Assembly: GCF_000717245.1 (NCBI RefSeq) | Contig: NZ_JNYQ01000020.1 | Location: forward strand, 1-58,498 | Length of the DNA stretch: 58,498 nt | Reading direction: 5' to 3' | Origin: Kitasatospora papulosa | GTDB taxonomy: Bacteria; Actinomycetota; Actinomycetes; Streptomycetales; Streptomycetaceae | Shown: positions 16,383 to 24,191 of the stretch, piece after piece | How positions within the stretch are numbered: the first letter of the stretch is position 1 | Layout of the letters: every line of letters starts with the position of its first letter | Made by a program: the position numbers and the translations under genes | Notes under the pieces: model-generated | What the model saw: the letters and a program-made list of their open reading frames with translations, nothing else | Told to the model about the DNA's origin: nothing | Databases searched by the model: none

Positions 16383-18062
16383 GTGAGTGAACTGAGCGAG
16401 ACGACCCCGCAGCCCGCCAGGCCCCCGCAGTCGGCCCCCATCGAACCCGTACTGGGCGAGGTGGTCCGGCAGCCGCCGGCGGCCTTCCGGACGGTCCCGG
16501 GGCAGCCGTACGCGCAGGCCACCGGGCCGACGACGGCGGCCCAGCCGCCGCACACGGACGCCCCGTCCTCGCAGACCGTCCCGCCGTACGCACCGCCCGC
16601 CCCGGGGCCGCAGTACACCCAGCCCCCGGCGCCGCCGCACGGTGTGTGGCCCGAATCCGCGCCCCGGTCCCCGGAGCCGGGTCCTGCCGCTTCCCCGCAG
16701 CAGACCACGCAGCCCGGCGACGTCGCTCCGCAGGCGCAGGCCCCCCGGGGACAGCAGCCCGGCCCCGGCCCGCAGGCGGCGCAGGGACTCAGGCCCGAGC
16801 GGCTCCAGTACCGCTTCGACGGGCCCGACGACGCTCCGGTCCTGGTGATCGGCCCCTCCCTGGGCACCACCTGGCACATGTGGGACCGCCAGATACCCGA
16901 GCTGTCCAAGCACTGGCGCATCTTCCGCTACGACCTGCCCGGGCACGGCGGGGCCCCCGCGTACCCGGCCGCCGCGGTCAGTGACCTCGCCGACCGCGTC
17001 CTCGCCACGCTGGACAGCGTCGGCGTGCAGCGCTTCGGTTACGCGGGCTGCTCCATCGGCGGCGCCGTCGGCGCCGACCTCGCCCTCCGCCACCCCCACC
17101 GGGTCGCGGCCCTGGCGCTCGTCGCCGCGTCACCGCGCTTCGGAACCGCCGACGAGTTCCGCCAGCGCGGGGTGATCGTCCGCAGCAACGGGCTGGAGCC
17201 GATCGCCCGTACCTCCCCGGAGCGCTGGTTCACCCCTGGCTTCGCCGCCGCCCAGCCGGCCATCGTCGAGTGGGCCGTCCAGATGGTCCGCACCACCGAC
17301 CCCGGCTGCTACATCGCCTCCTGCGAGGCGCTCGCGGCCTTCGACATCCGTACGGAACTCCCGCGCATCGGTGTCCCGACCCTCGTGCTGGTCGGTGCCG
17401 AGGACAAGGTCACCGGCCCCGCCGAGGCCCGGACCCTGGTCGCGGGCATCCCCGACGCCCGGCTCGCCCTCGTCCCGGGTGCCTCCCACCTGGCGCCGGT
17501 CGAACAGCCGGCCGCGGTCACCGATCTGCTCCTCATGCACTTCTCGACCGCGTGGCAGGACACCCAGGCGTCGATTCCCGTACCGCCTTCCCCCGGTTTC
17601 TCCGCCCCGTTCGCCCCGGTGGTCCCCGTCGCGGAGATCTCGGCCGCGGCCGCCCTGCCGGACGTCTCCTCGGATGCACTCAGCGGCCTGTACGACCGGG
17701 GGACGAAGGTCCGGCGCGAGGTGCTGGGCGACGCCCACGTGGACGCCGCCACGGCCGCCTCCGACGGCTTCACCGACGACTACCAGGACCTCCTCACCCG
17801 CTACGCCTGGGGGGAGATCTGGGGCCGGGAGGGCCTCGACCGCAGGGCCCGCAGCTGCGTGGCGCTCACCGCGGTCGTCGCGTCCGGACACCTGGGCGGC
17901 CTCGCCCGGCACGTCAGGGCGGCCCTGCGCAACGGACTCACATCCGTCGAGATCAAGGAGGTGCTGCTCCAGACCGCCGTCTACTGCGGCATCCCGGCGG
18001 CGGGTGCGGCGTTCGAGATCGCGCAGTCCGTGATCCAGGAGGAAACCACCCCGCCGGCGTAG
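16383..18062 (+). CDS. 3-oxoadipate enol-lactonase / 4-carboxymuconolactone decarboxylase fusion (PcaD-PcaC type)
   Basis: A 559-residue bifunctional protein. Residues 1-135 are Pro/Gln/Ala-rich and probably disordered. Residues about 140-385 are an alpha/beta hydrolase (nucleophile in GYAGCSIGGAVG; late LVLVGAEDKVTGP with the acidic residue and GASHLAPVEQP with His). Residues about 435-550 are a carboxymuconolactone decarboxylase domain (RREVLGDAHVDAA, WGREGLDRRARSCVALTAVV, ETLLQ-like KEVLLQTAVYCGIPAAGAAF). Fused PcaD-PcaC proteins act late in protocatechuate catabolism, but no other pca gene is in view. The GTG at 16383 follows TACCCT (16370-16375) by 7 nt, supporting a leaderless start that includes the unusual proline-rich N-terminus. 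Confidence 0.85.
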   Translation: MSELSETTPQPARPPQSAPIEPVLGEVVRQPPAAFRTVPGQPYAQATGPTTAAQPPHTDAPSSQTVPPYAPPAPGPQYTQPPAPPHGVWPESAPRSPEPGPAASPQQTTQPGDVAPQAQAPRGQQPGPGPQAAQGLRPERLQYRFDGPDDAPVLVIGPSLGTTWHMWDRQIPELSKHWRIFRYDLPGHGGAPAYPAAAVSDLADRVLATLDSVGVQRFGYAGCSIGGAVGADLALRHPHRVAALALVAASPRFGTADEFRQRGVIVRSNGLEPIARTSPERWFTPGFAAAQPAIVEWAVQMVRTTDPGCYIASCEALAAFDIRTELPRIGVPTLVLVGAEDKVTGPAEARTLVAGIPDARLALVPGASHLAPVEQPAAVTDLLLMHFSTAWQDTQASIPVPPSPGFSAPFAPVVPVAEISAAAALPDVSSDALSGLYDRGTKVRREVLGDAHVDAATAASDGFTDDYQDLLTRYAWGEIWGREGLDRRARSCVALTAVVASGHLGGLARHVRAALRNGLTSVEIKEVLLQTAVYCGIPAAGAAFEIAQSVIQEETTPPA

Positions 18063-18074
18063 CAGGATGGTGGG

Positions 18075-18722
18075 ATGAACGCTTCGTCTCTCAACCTCGT
18101 CAAGAAGACCCACTCCTGCGTCCGCCTGGAGCGGGACGGGCGGTCGCTCGTCATCGATCCCGGCGGCTTCAGCGAGGACGACGCCGTGGTCGGCGCCGAC
18201 GCGATCCTGGTGACGCACGAGCACCCGGACCACTTCGACGAAGGGCGCCTGCGCGCCGCGCTGGAGTCCGACCCCGCCGTACAGGTGTGGACCCTGCGCA
18301 GTGTGGCCGAGCGGATGTCCGCGGCCTTCCCGGGCCGCGTGCACACGGTCGGCCACGGTGACACGTTCACGGCCGCCGGATTCGAGGTGCAGGTGCACGG
18401 CGAACTGCACGCGGTGATCCACCCGGACATCCCGCGGATCACCAACATCGGTTTCCTGGTGGACGGTTCGGTGTTCCACCCGGGCGACGCGCTCACGGTG
18501 CCCGATCACCCGGTGGAGACCCTGATGCTCCCGGTCATGGCGCCCTGGAGCAAGATCTCCGAGGTCATCGACTACGTGCGCGAGGTGAAGCCGCGCCGTG
18601 CCATCGACATCCACGACGCGCTGCTCACCGATCTCGCCCGCCCGATCTACGACATGCAGATCGGCGCCCTGGGCGGGGCCGACCACAGCCGGCTGACCCC
18701 GGGCGACGCGACCCGCCTCTGA
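18075..18722 (+). CDS. Metallo-beta-lactamase-fold hydrolase
   Basis: A 215-residue MBL-fold protein of the UlaG/UPF0173-like group. The metal motif is THEHPDHFD; a preceding LVIDPGGFSEDD, the later HAVIHPDIPRITNIGFLV and FHPGDALTVP give further metal ligands; a terminal AIDIHDALL supplies the last His/Asp. It probably hydrolyses an ester or phosphodiester. It starts 12 bp after the preceding fusion gene and may be co-transcribed with it. The substrate is unknown. Confidence 0.88.
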   Translation: MNASSLNLVKKTHSCVRLERDGRSLVIDPGGFSEDDAVVGADAILVTHEHPDHFDEGRLRAALESDPAVQVWTLRSVAERMSAAFPGRVHTVGHGDTFTAAGFEVQVHGELHAVIHPDIPRITNIGFLVDGSVFHPGDALTVPDHPVETLMLPVMAPWSKISEVIDYVREVKPRRAIDIHDALLTDLARPIYDMQIGALGGADHSRLTPGDATRL

Positions 18723-18756
18723 CCCGGCTGTCAGTGGGAGCGGCTAGGTTTGCTGC

Positions 18757-19539
18757 ATGCGCATCGCCACCTGGAACGTCAATTCGATCACTGCCCGGCT
18801 CCCGCGGCTGCTGGCCTGGCTGGAGAGCAGCGGCACCGACGTGCTGTGCATCCAGGAGACCAAGTGCACGCTCGAGCAGTTCCCCACCGACGCGCTGCGG
18901 GAAGCGGGTTACGAGTCCGCGGTCAACGCCACGGGCCGGTGGAACGGCGTCGCGGTGCTCTCCCGCGTCGGCCTCACGGACGTCGTGACGGGCCTCCCCG
19001 GCGGCCCGGAGTACGACGGCGTGCAGGAGCCGAGGGCGGTCTCGGCGACCTGCGGCGGCGCCCGCGTCTGGTCCGTCTACGTCCCCAACGGCCGTGAGGT
19101 CGCCCACGAGCACTACGCGTACAAGCTGCGCTGGCTGGAGGCGCTGCGCGAAGCCGTCGCCGCGGACGCGGCGGGGACGCTGCCGTTCGCGGTCCTCGGC
19201 GACTACAACATCGCGCCCACCGACGAGGACGTCTGGGACCCGGCCGTCTTCGAGGGAGCCACCCACGTCACCCCGGCCGAGCGTGAGGCGCTCGCCGCTC
19301 TGCGGGGGACGGGTCTGTCGGACGTCGTGCCGCGTCCGCTGAAGTACGACCGGCCCTACTCCTACTGGGACTACCGCCAGCTGGCCTTCCCGAAGAACAG
19401 GGGTATGCGCATCGACCTGGTCTACGGGAACGCGCCTTTCGCTGCGGCGGTCAAGGACAGCTACGTCGACCGCGAGGAGCGCAAGGGCAAGGGGGCCTCC
19501 GACCACGCCCCGGTGGTCGTGGACCTCGACGTCCGATGA
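18757..19539 (+). CDS. xthA: Exodeoxyribonuclease III
   Basis: A 260-residue AP endonuclease/3'-5' exonuclease of the ExoIII family for base-excision repair. Family marks are MRIATWNVNSITARL, the metal-binding Glu in LCIQETKC, VYVPNGREV, the catalytic LGDYNIAPTDEDVWDP, and the closing IDLVYGN and GKGASDHAPVVVDL with the catalytic Asp-His pair. Full length for the family. TAGGTT at 18745-18750 lies 6 nt before the ATG, indicating a leaderless transcript of its own despite same-strand neighbours. Confidence 0.95.
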   Translation: MRIATWNVNSITARLPRLLAWLESSGTDVLCIQETKCTLEQFPTDALREAGYESAVNATGRWNGVAVLSRVGLTDVVTGLPGGPEYDGVQEPRAVSATCGGARVWSVYVPNGREVAHEHYAYKLRWLEALREAVAADAAGTLPFAVLGDYNIAPTDEDVWDPAVFEGATHVTPAEREALAALRGTGLSDVVPRPLKYDRPYSYWDYRQLAFPKNRGMRIDLVYGNAPFAAAVKDSYVDREERKGKGASDHAPVVVDLDVR

Positions 19540-19548
19540 CCGGAAGGT

Positions 19549-19593
19549 GTCAACCATTGGTTGACGCGCTCTCGCTGTCAACCTAGGGTTGCC
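19549..19593 (+). promoter_or_regulatory. Promoter with two 17-bp palindromic operators embedding the -35 and -10 boxes
   Basis: Operator 1 (19549-19565) is GTCAACC-ATT-GGTTGAC, with perfect 7-bp arms extending to 8 bp. Operator 2 (19577-19593) is GTCAACC-TAG-GGTTGCC, one mismatch. Their starts are 28 bp apart. The -35 TTGACG (19561-19566) overlaps operator 1; the -10 TAGGGT (19584-19589) lies inside operator 2; the spacer is 17 bp. The -10 ends 7 nt before the ATG at 19597, so the transcript is probably leaderless. A protein bound at both sites would block RNA polymerase. Confidence 0.75.
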
Positions 19594-19596
19594 TCT

Positions 19597-20346
19597 ATGG
19601 CGAATCCGTTGCAGCCCAGCCCTCCCATCCGTCTCGACGACCTGATCGAGGGGATCAAGAAGACCCATACCGACGCTCTGGAGCAGCTGTCCGACGCGGT
19701 CGTCGCGGCCGACCACCTCGGCGAGATCGCCGACCACCTCATCGGCCACTTCGTGGACCAGGCGCGCCGCTCCGGCGCGTCCTGGACGGACATCGGAAGG
19801 AGCATGGGGGTCACCCGGCAGGCCGCCCAGAAGAGGTTCGTGCCCAAGAAGCCCGACGAGGCGTCCGACCTGGACCCCAACCAGGGCTTCAGCCGGTTCG
19901 ACGAGCAGGCCAGGAGCGCCGTCGTGGGCGCGACCAACGCGGCCCACGCCGCGCACCACGACGAGATCCGCCCCGAGCACCTCGTGCTGGGCCTCGTCGC
20001 CGTCCCGGACTGCCTCGCCCTCCGGGTGATGGCGGACCAGGGTGTTCCGGCGGACCGCGTCCGTGAGGCGGCGACCCTCGCCCTGCCGGCCGCGGCGGAC
20101 GAACTGCCGGCACTGATCCCCTTCGACGCCGCGGCGCGCAAGGTTCTGGAGCTGACCTTCCGGGAGGCGCTGCGGCTCGGTCATGACACCGTCGGGTCAG
20201 GTCATGTCCTGCTTGCCCTGCTGGAGTTCGAGGACGGAGCAGGACTGCTCAGCGGCCTGGGAGTCGACAAGGAAGCGGCCTCCGCCTCCGTCGCCGCGTC
20301 CGTCGCGGCCGAGGCCGGGGACCCGGCCGAGGGTGCACACGGCTGA
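19597..20346 (+). CDS. HTH and Clp N-terminal-domain protein, probable autoregulator
   Basis: A 249-residue cytoplasmic protein. Residues about 20-85 include a helix-turn-helix-like segment SWTDIGRSMGVTRQAAQKRF. Residues about 100-235 contain two Clp-N-type helical repeats: FDEQARSAVVGATNAAHAAH with EIRPEHLVLGLV, and FDAAARKVLELTFREALRLG with VGSGHVLLALLE. There is no AAA+ ATPase, so it is not a ClpA/C chaperone; the repeats probably bind substrate or partner proteins while the HTH binds DNA. The ATG at 19597 is fixed by the -10 box 7 nt upstream; longer in-frame starts would run through the operators. The palindromes suggest autorepression, which is inference. Confidence 0.85.
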   Translation: MANPLQPSPPIRLDDLIEGIKKTHTDALEQLSDAVVAADHLGEIADHLIGHFVDQARRSGASWTDIGRSMGVTRQAAQKRFVPKKPDEASDLDPNQGFSRFDEQARSAVVGATNAAHAAHHDEIRPEHLVLGLVAVPDCLALRVMADQGVPADRVREAATLALPAAADELPALIPFDAAARKVLELTFREALRLGHDTVGSGHVLLALLEFEDGAGLLSGLGVDKEAASASVAASVAAEAGDPAEGAHG

Positions 20347-20382
20347 GGGCCCTCCTGCCGCCCACGCCCGCACGCCGCCGAT

Positions 20383-20403
20383 GCCGCCCCCTCCCGGGGC
20401 GGC
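20383..20403. terminator. Hairpin between convergent genes
   Basis: GCCGCCCC (20383-20390), a 5-nt loop, GGGGCGGC (20396-20403): a perfect 8-bp GC stem in the 65-bp gap between the convergent HTH/Clp-N and SDR genes. No T-tract, as is common in Streptomyces. Confidence 0.5.
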
Positions 20404-20411
20404 GTCCGCGT

Positions 20412-21191
20412 TCAGTGCACGGAGAACCCGCCGTCGACGAAGATCGACTGTCCCGTCACATAGCCCGATGCCGCGCTCGCCAGGAACACCGCCGCGCCCG
20501 CGAAGTCCTCGGGCAGGCCGTTGCGTCCCACCATGGTGCGGGCCGCCAGGGCCGCGACCCGCTCCGGGTCCGAGGACAGCCGCTCGTTGAGAGGCGTCAT
20601 CACGAATCCCGGCACCAGCGTGTTGCAGGTGACCCCGTGCGGCGACCACGCCTCGGCCTGTGAGCGGGCCAGCGACTCCAGGGCCCCCTTGGAGACCCCG
20701 TACGCACCGCTCTGCACGAACGCCCGGTGTGCCTGCTGCGAGGTGATGTGGATGATCCGGCCGTGACCACGCTCCGCCATGCCCGGACCGAACCTGCGGC
20801 CCAGCAGATAGGGGGCCTTGAGGTTCACGGTCATCGTGGTGTCCCAGACGTCCTCGCCGAGTTCGCTCATCGGCGGCCGCAGGTTGACGCCCGCGCAGTT
20901 GACGAGGATGTCGGGTTCCCCGAACGCGGCCACGGACTCCTCGCCCGCCGCCCGCACGCCCTCCGGCGTCGCCAGGTCCGCGCTCACCCAGGCGGCCCGG
21001 CAGCCGTCGGCGTCGAGTTCGGCGACGGTCCGCGCCAGTTCCGCCTCCCTGCGCGCCACGACCACCACGCTCGCGCCGGCGCGGGCGAGCGCCCCGGTGA
21101 TGCCCCGGCCGATGCCGGAGCTGCCGCCGGTCACCACGGCGACCCGGCCCTCCAGGGAGAAGAGTTCGGAGAGATAGTTCTGCGAGGTCAT
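20412..21191 (-). CDS. Short-chain dehydrogenase/reductase (gluconate 5-dehydrogenase-like)
   Basis: A 259-residue classical SDR. The cofactor motif is TGGSSGIGRGI, followed by ILVNCAGVN; the catalytic Ser is in IIHITSQQAH, Tyr and Lys in GAYGVSKGALESLAR; the end is GYVTGQSIFVDGGFSVH. It is likely an NAD(P)-dependent alcohol or keto-sugar oxidoreductase; similar proteins are annotated as gluconate 5-dehydrogenase or 3-oxoacyl reductase. The start is the ATG at 21191; a TAAGGT -10 on the minus strand (21198-21203) is 6 nt upstream, so the mRNA is probably leaderless. Divergent from the small gene at 21299. Confidence 0.92.
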   Translation of the reverse strand: MTSQNYLSELFSLEGRVAVVTGGSSGIGRGITGALARAGASVVVVARREAELARTVAELDADGCRAAWVSADLATPEGVRAAGEESVAAFGEPDILVNCAGVNLRPPMSELGEDVWDTTMTVNLKAPYLLGRRFGPGMAERGHGRIIHITSQQAHRAFVQSGAYGVSKGALESLARSQAEAWSPHGVTCNTLVPGFVMTPLNERLSSDPERVAALAARTMVGRNGLPEDFAGAAVFLASAASGYVTGQSIFVDGGFSVH

Positions 21192-21298
21192 GCCCGTACC
21201 TTAGGTACATGGCGTGATCGTGTACGGACCGGGTGCCGGATCGGGAACAGAAGCGTGCCCTGCGGTGCGGAACGCCCCCGGGGTGCGATCCTGGTGGT

Positions 21299-21760
21299 AT
21301 GAACATCCCTTTCCTGGACAACTGGCGTAAGCGCCAGGGCGGTACGCGGGAGGTGGCTCTCGCGGCCGCCGTCAGGACGGATCCGGACGGCGTGGCGGAA
21401 CTGTTCGCGGAGTGCGAGCTGCTGCGCGCCCGGGCCGGACAGTGCGGCCTCGAACTCGACGACAGCCCGGGCTCGTTGTCCGCCCTCGACCAGCTGCCGC
21501 CGATCTGGCGCGACGACCCGGAGGAACTGCCCTGGGTCGGCAACGACGCGGGCCTCTACCTCGGCACGGTCCTGGTGCGGACGGTCCCCGGCGCCGTCTG
21601 GGACATCCTGGCCGGCGGGAAGCCGGCGGTACGGCTCGCGTCGGGGCGTGAGATCGACGTCGTCGCCGCCGGCCTCGACTGGGCGATGTCCGGCAGCCCC
21701 GAGCTGTCCGAGATGTACGCGGAGTCCGCCGAGAGCGGTCCCGAGGCCAAAACGCGATAA
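21299..21760 (+). CDS. Conserved small protein of unknown function (DUF6278-like)
   Basis: A 153-residue soluble acidic protein beginning MNIPFLDNWRKRQGG. It has an ELFAECELLRARAGQCGLEL helix and a YLGTVLVRTVPGAVWDILAG segment. The architecture looks like the actinobacterial DUF6278 family, whose role is unknown. There are no membrane segments or catalytic motifs I can name. The ATG at 21299 was chosen because the upstream 22 in-frame codons overlap the divergent promoter region. It ends in a TAA at 21758-21760, 100 bp before gluA. Confidence 0.7.
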   Translation: MNIPFLDNWRKRQGGTREVALAAAVRTDPDGVAELFAECELLRARAGQCGLELDDSPGSLSALDQLPPIWRDDPEELPWVGNDAGLYLGTVLVRTVPGAVWDILAGGKPAVRLASGREIDVVAAGLDWAMSGSPELSEMYAESAESGPEAKTR

Positions 21761-21860
21761 ACAGCCTTATGCGGGGCCGGTGCGTGTCGGCCCCGGAGCG
21801 GTCGTCCGCCCCGGGTAGTTTGCGCTGACCTCGACAAGCGATAAGTGGGTAGGGCAGCGT

Positions 21861-22604
21861 ATGGCCGTCGATCCGTTGATCGAGCTGCGGGACGTCAACA
21901 AGTACTTCGGGACGTTGCACGTCCTGCAGGACATCAATCTCACCGTCGGCCGCGGGGAGGTGGTGGTGGTCATCGGCCCCTCCGGATCGGGCAAATCAAC
22001 CCTCTGCCGGACCATCAACCGGCTCGAGACGATCGAATCCGGGTACATCGCCATCGACGGGAAGCCGCTCCCCGAGGAGGGGAAGGGGCTCGCTGAGCTC
22101 CGGGCCGAAGTGGGCATGGTCTTCCAGTCGTTCAACCTCTTCGCCCACAAGACCGTCCTGGCGAACGTCTCGCTCGCCCAGCTCAAGGTCCGCAGGCGCA
22201 AGAAGGACGAGGCCGACCAGCGCTCCCGCGAACTCCTGGAGAGGGTCGGTCTCGCCTCACAGGCCGACAAGTTCCCGGCCCAGCTCTCCGGCGGCCAGCA
22301 GCAGCGCGTCGCCATCGCCCGCGCCCTCGCCATGGACCCCAAGGCACTCCTCTTCGACGAGCCGACCTCGGCGCTCGACCCGGAGATGATCAACGAGGTC
22401 CTCGAGGTCATGCAGCAGCTCGCCCGCGAGGGCATGACCATGGTGGTCGTCACGCACGAGATGGGCTTCGCCCGGTCCGCCGCCAACCGCGTCGTCTTCA
22501 TGTCGGACGGACGCGTCATCGAGGACCGCACCCCGGAGGACTTCTTCACCCACCCGGAGAGCGACCGCGCCAAGGACTTCCTGTCCAAGATCCTCAAGCA
22601 CTGA
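21861..22604 (+). CDS. gluA: Glutamate ABC transporter ATP-binding protein
   Basis: A 247-residue polar amino-acid ABC ATPase. Walker A is GPSGSGKSTLCRTINRLE, the Q-loop MVFQSFNLFAHKTV, the signature LSGGQQQRVAIARALA, Walker B LLFDEPTSALDPEM and the switch His VVVTHEMGFA. The order ATPase, binding protein, permease, permease matches the actinobacterial gluABCD operon for glutamate uptake. It is the first gene; the binding protein starts 11 bp later. In this window glutamate import is notable because the starter-unit pathway would draw on glutamate, though there is no evidence of a regulatory link. Confidence 0.95.
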   Translation: MAVDPLIELRDVNKYFGTLHVLQDINLTVGRGEVVVVIGPSGSGKSTLCRTINRLETIESGYIAIDGKPLPEEGKGLAELRAEVGMVFQSFNLFAHKTVLANVSLAQLKVRRRKKDEADQRSRELLERVGLASQADKFPAQLSGGQQQRVAIARALAMDPKALLFDEPTSALDPEMINEVLEVMQQLAREGMTMVVVTHEMGFARSAANRVVFMSDGRVIEDRTPEDFFTHPESDRAKDFLSKILKH

Positions 22605-22615
22605 CAGGGGGCACC

Positions 22616-23530
22616 GTGTTGCGTACGAGGAACATCGCGGCCGTACTGGTCTGCCTCCTGATCGCCGCGCTGGCCGTCGGCTGCGGCAGGGAGGGCAGCC
22701 CACCGGTCAAGGGGCCGAAGGCCGACGAACTGCCCCGGTACAAGGTCGACACCGGTTTCCAGCTGCCGGAGTCGAAGACCTGGAAGAAGGCCGAGAAGCG
22801 TGGCTATCTCGTCGTGGGCGCCAAGGAGGACCAGCCGTACCTCGGTGAGAAGGACCCGGCCACCGGCATCTACTCCGGGTTCGACATCGAGATCGCCCGC
22901 ATGATGGCGGCCTCGCTCGGCTTCGAGCCGGACACGATCCGCTTCCGGACCATCGCCTCCGCCAACCGTGAGACGGCACTCCAGAACGGCCAGATCGACT
23001 ACTACGTCGGCACCTACACCATCAACGACATGCGCAAGAAGCTCGTCGGCTTCGCCGGCCCCTACTACATGGCGGGCCAGGGGCTGCTGGTGCGCACCGA
23101 CGAGAACGACATCCACGGCCCGCAGGACCTGGCGGGCAAGACCGTCTGCTCGGCCGCCGGCTCGACGCCGTACCAGCGCATCGCCGCCGACTACCCCGAG
23201 GCGGACCTCGTCGCCTACGACACCTACTCGATCTGCGTCGACAACCTGCTGACCTTCCAGGTCGACGCGGTCACCACCGACGACGCCATCCTGCTCGGCT
23301 TCGCGGCCAAGGCCCCGGACGAGATGAAGGTGGTGGGCAAGCCCTTCTCCGAGGAGCCGTACGGCATCGGTGTCCCGCGCAGCGACAACGCGCTGCGCCT
23401 CGCGCTCGACGACGCACTGGAGGAGAACGAGAAGAACGGCAACTGGAAGAAGGCGTTCGAGGCGACCCTGGGCCTGTCCGGGGTACCGGCGCCGACACCG
23501 CCGCCCATCGACCGCTACCCGGCGAGCTGA
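22616..23530 (+). CDS. gluB: Glutamate ABC transporter substrate-binding lipoprotein
   Basis: A 304-residue SBP_bac_3 lipoprotein. A signal peptide with lipobox Cys at about residue 23 (ALAVGCGRE) is followed by a short linker and the two-lobed amino-acid-binding domain: YLVVGAKEDQPYLGEKD, GFDIEIARMMAASLG, RFRTIASANRETALQNGQID, KLVGFAGPYYMAGQGLLV and DAVTTDDAILLGF. It binds glutamate or a related amino acid outside the cell for GluC/GluD. The start is the GTG at 22616 (AGGGGGC upstream); a TTG one codon later is an alternative. Confidence 0.93.
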   Translation: MLRTRNIAAVLVCLLIAALAVGCGREGSPPVKGPKADELPRYKVDTGFQLPESKTWKKAEKRGYLVVGAKEDQPYLGEKDPATGIYSGFDIEIARMMAASLGFEPDTIRFRTIASANRETALQNGQIDYYVGTYTINDMRKKLVGFAGPYYMAGQGLLVRTDENDIHGPQDLAGKTVCSAAGSTPYQRIAADYPEADLVAYDTYSICVDNLLTFQVDAVTTDDAILLGFAAKAPDEMKVVGKPFSEEPYGIGVPRSDNALRLALDDALEENEKNGNWKKAFEATLGLSGVPAPTPPPIDRYPAS

Positions 23531-23546
23531 GGGGCGAACCTCCACC

Positions 23547-24191
23547 ATGGACGTACTGACAGAGAACTGGTCGCTCTACGGCAAGGGCTTCCTCGGCACC
23601 GTCGAACTCACCGTCTACGCCTCGATCCTGGCACTCGTGCTCGGCTTCGTCATGGCGTCCTTCCGGGTCGCGCCCGTCGGCTCGCTCCGGGTCATCGGCA
23701 CCGTGTGGGTGGCGGTGCTCCGCAACACCCCGCTGACGCTGCTGTTCTTCGCCGTGCTGCTGGGGCTGCCGCGCTTCGGCCTGGTCCTGCCCTTCCAGGT
23801 CTTCGCGGTCCTCGCGCTCGGCTGCTACACCTCGGCCTTCATCTGCGAGGCCCTGCGCTCCGGCATCAACACCGTGCCCACGGGACAGGGCGAAGCGGCC
23901 CGGAGCCTCGGGATGTCCTTCGGACAGACCCTGGGCAACGTGGTGCTGCCGCAGGCCTTCCGGTCGGTCATCCCTCCGGTGGGCTCGACGCTCATCGCGC
24001 TCGCCAAGAACTCCGCCATCGCCGGGGCCTTCAGCGTCACGGAGCTCCTCGGTACCTACAAGACCCTCAACGAACTCGGCTACAGCATCATCTGGACCTT
24101 CGTCTGGATCGCCGTCGGATACCTCATCATCACCCTCGCCATCAGTGCGCTCTTCAACGTGTTGGAGAAGCGCTGGGGAGTCGCCCGATGA
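23547..24191 (+). CDS. gluC: Glutamate ABC transporter permease
   Basis: A 214-residue permease of the HisM/GlnP family with about five transmembrane helices. The EAA loop that docks to the ATPase is GQGEAARSLGMSFGQTLGNV, followed by LPQAFRSVIPPVGSTLIALA. The N-terminal NWSLYGKGFLGTVELTVYAS is typical of GluC. It forms the channel with GluD. The ATG at 23547 is 16 bp after gluB, and its stop overlaps the gluD start as ATGA. Confidence 0.93.
   Translation: MDVLTENWSLYGKGFLGTVELTVYASILALVLGFVMASFRVAPVGSLRVIGTVWVAVLRNTPLTLLFFAVLLGLPRFGLVLPFQVFAVLALGCYTSAFICEALRSGINTVPTGQGEAARSLGMSFGQTLGNVVLPQAFRSVIPPVGSTLIALAKNSAIAGAFSVTELLGTYKTLNELGYSIIWTFVWIAVGYLIITLAISALFNVLEKRWGVAR

Noticed and set aside
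19577..19593. Counting CCTAGGG at 19582 as another pathway TAGGGG repeat
   Set aside because: It is part of the GTCAACC-N3-GGTTGCC palindrome and has no second repeat at 10-bp pitch.
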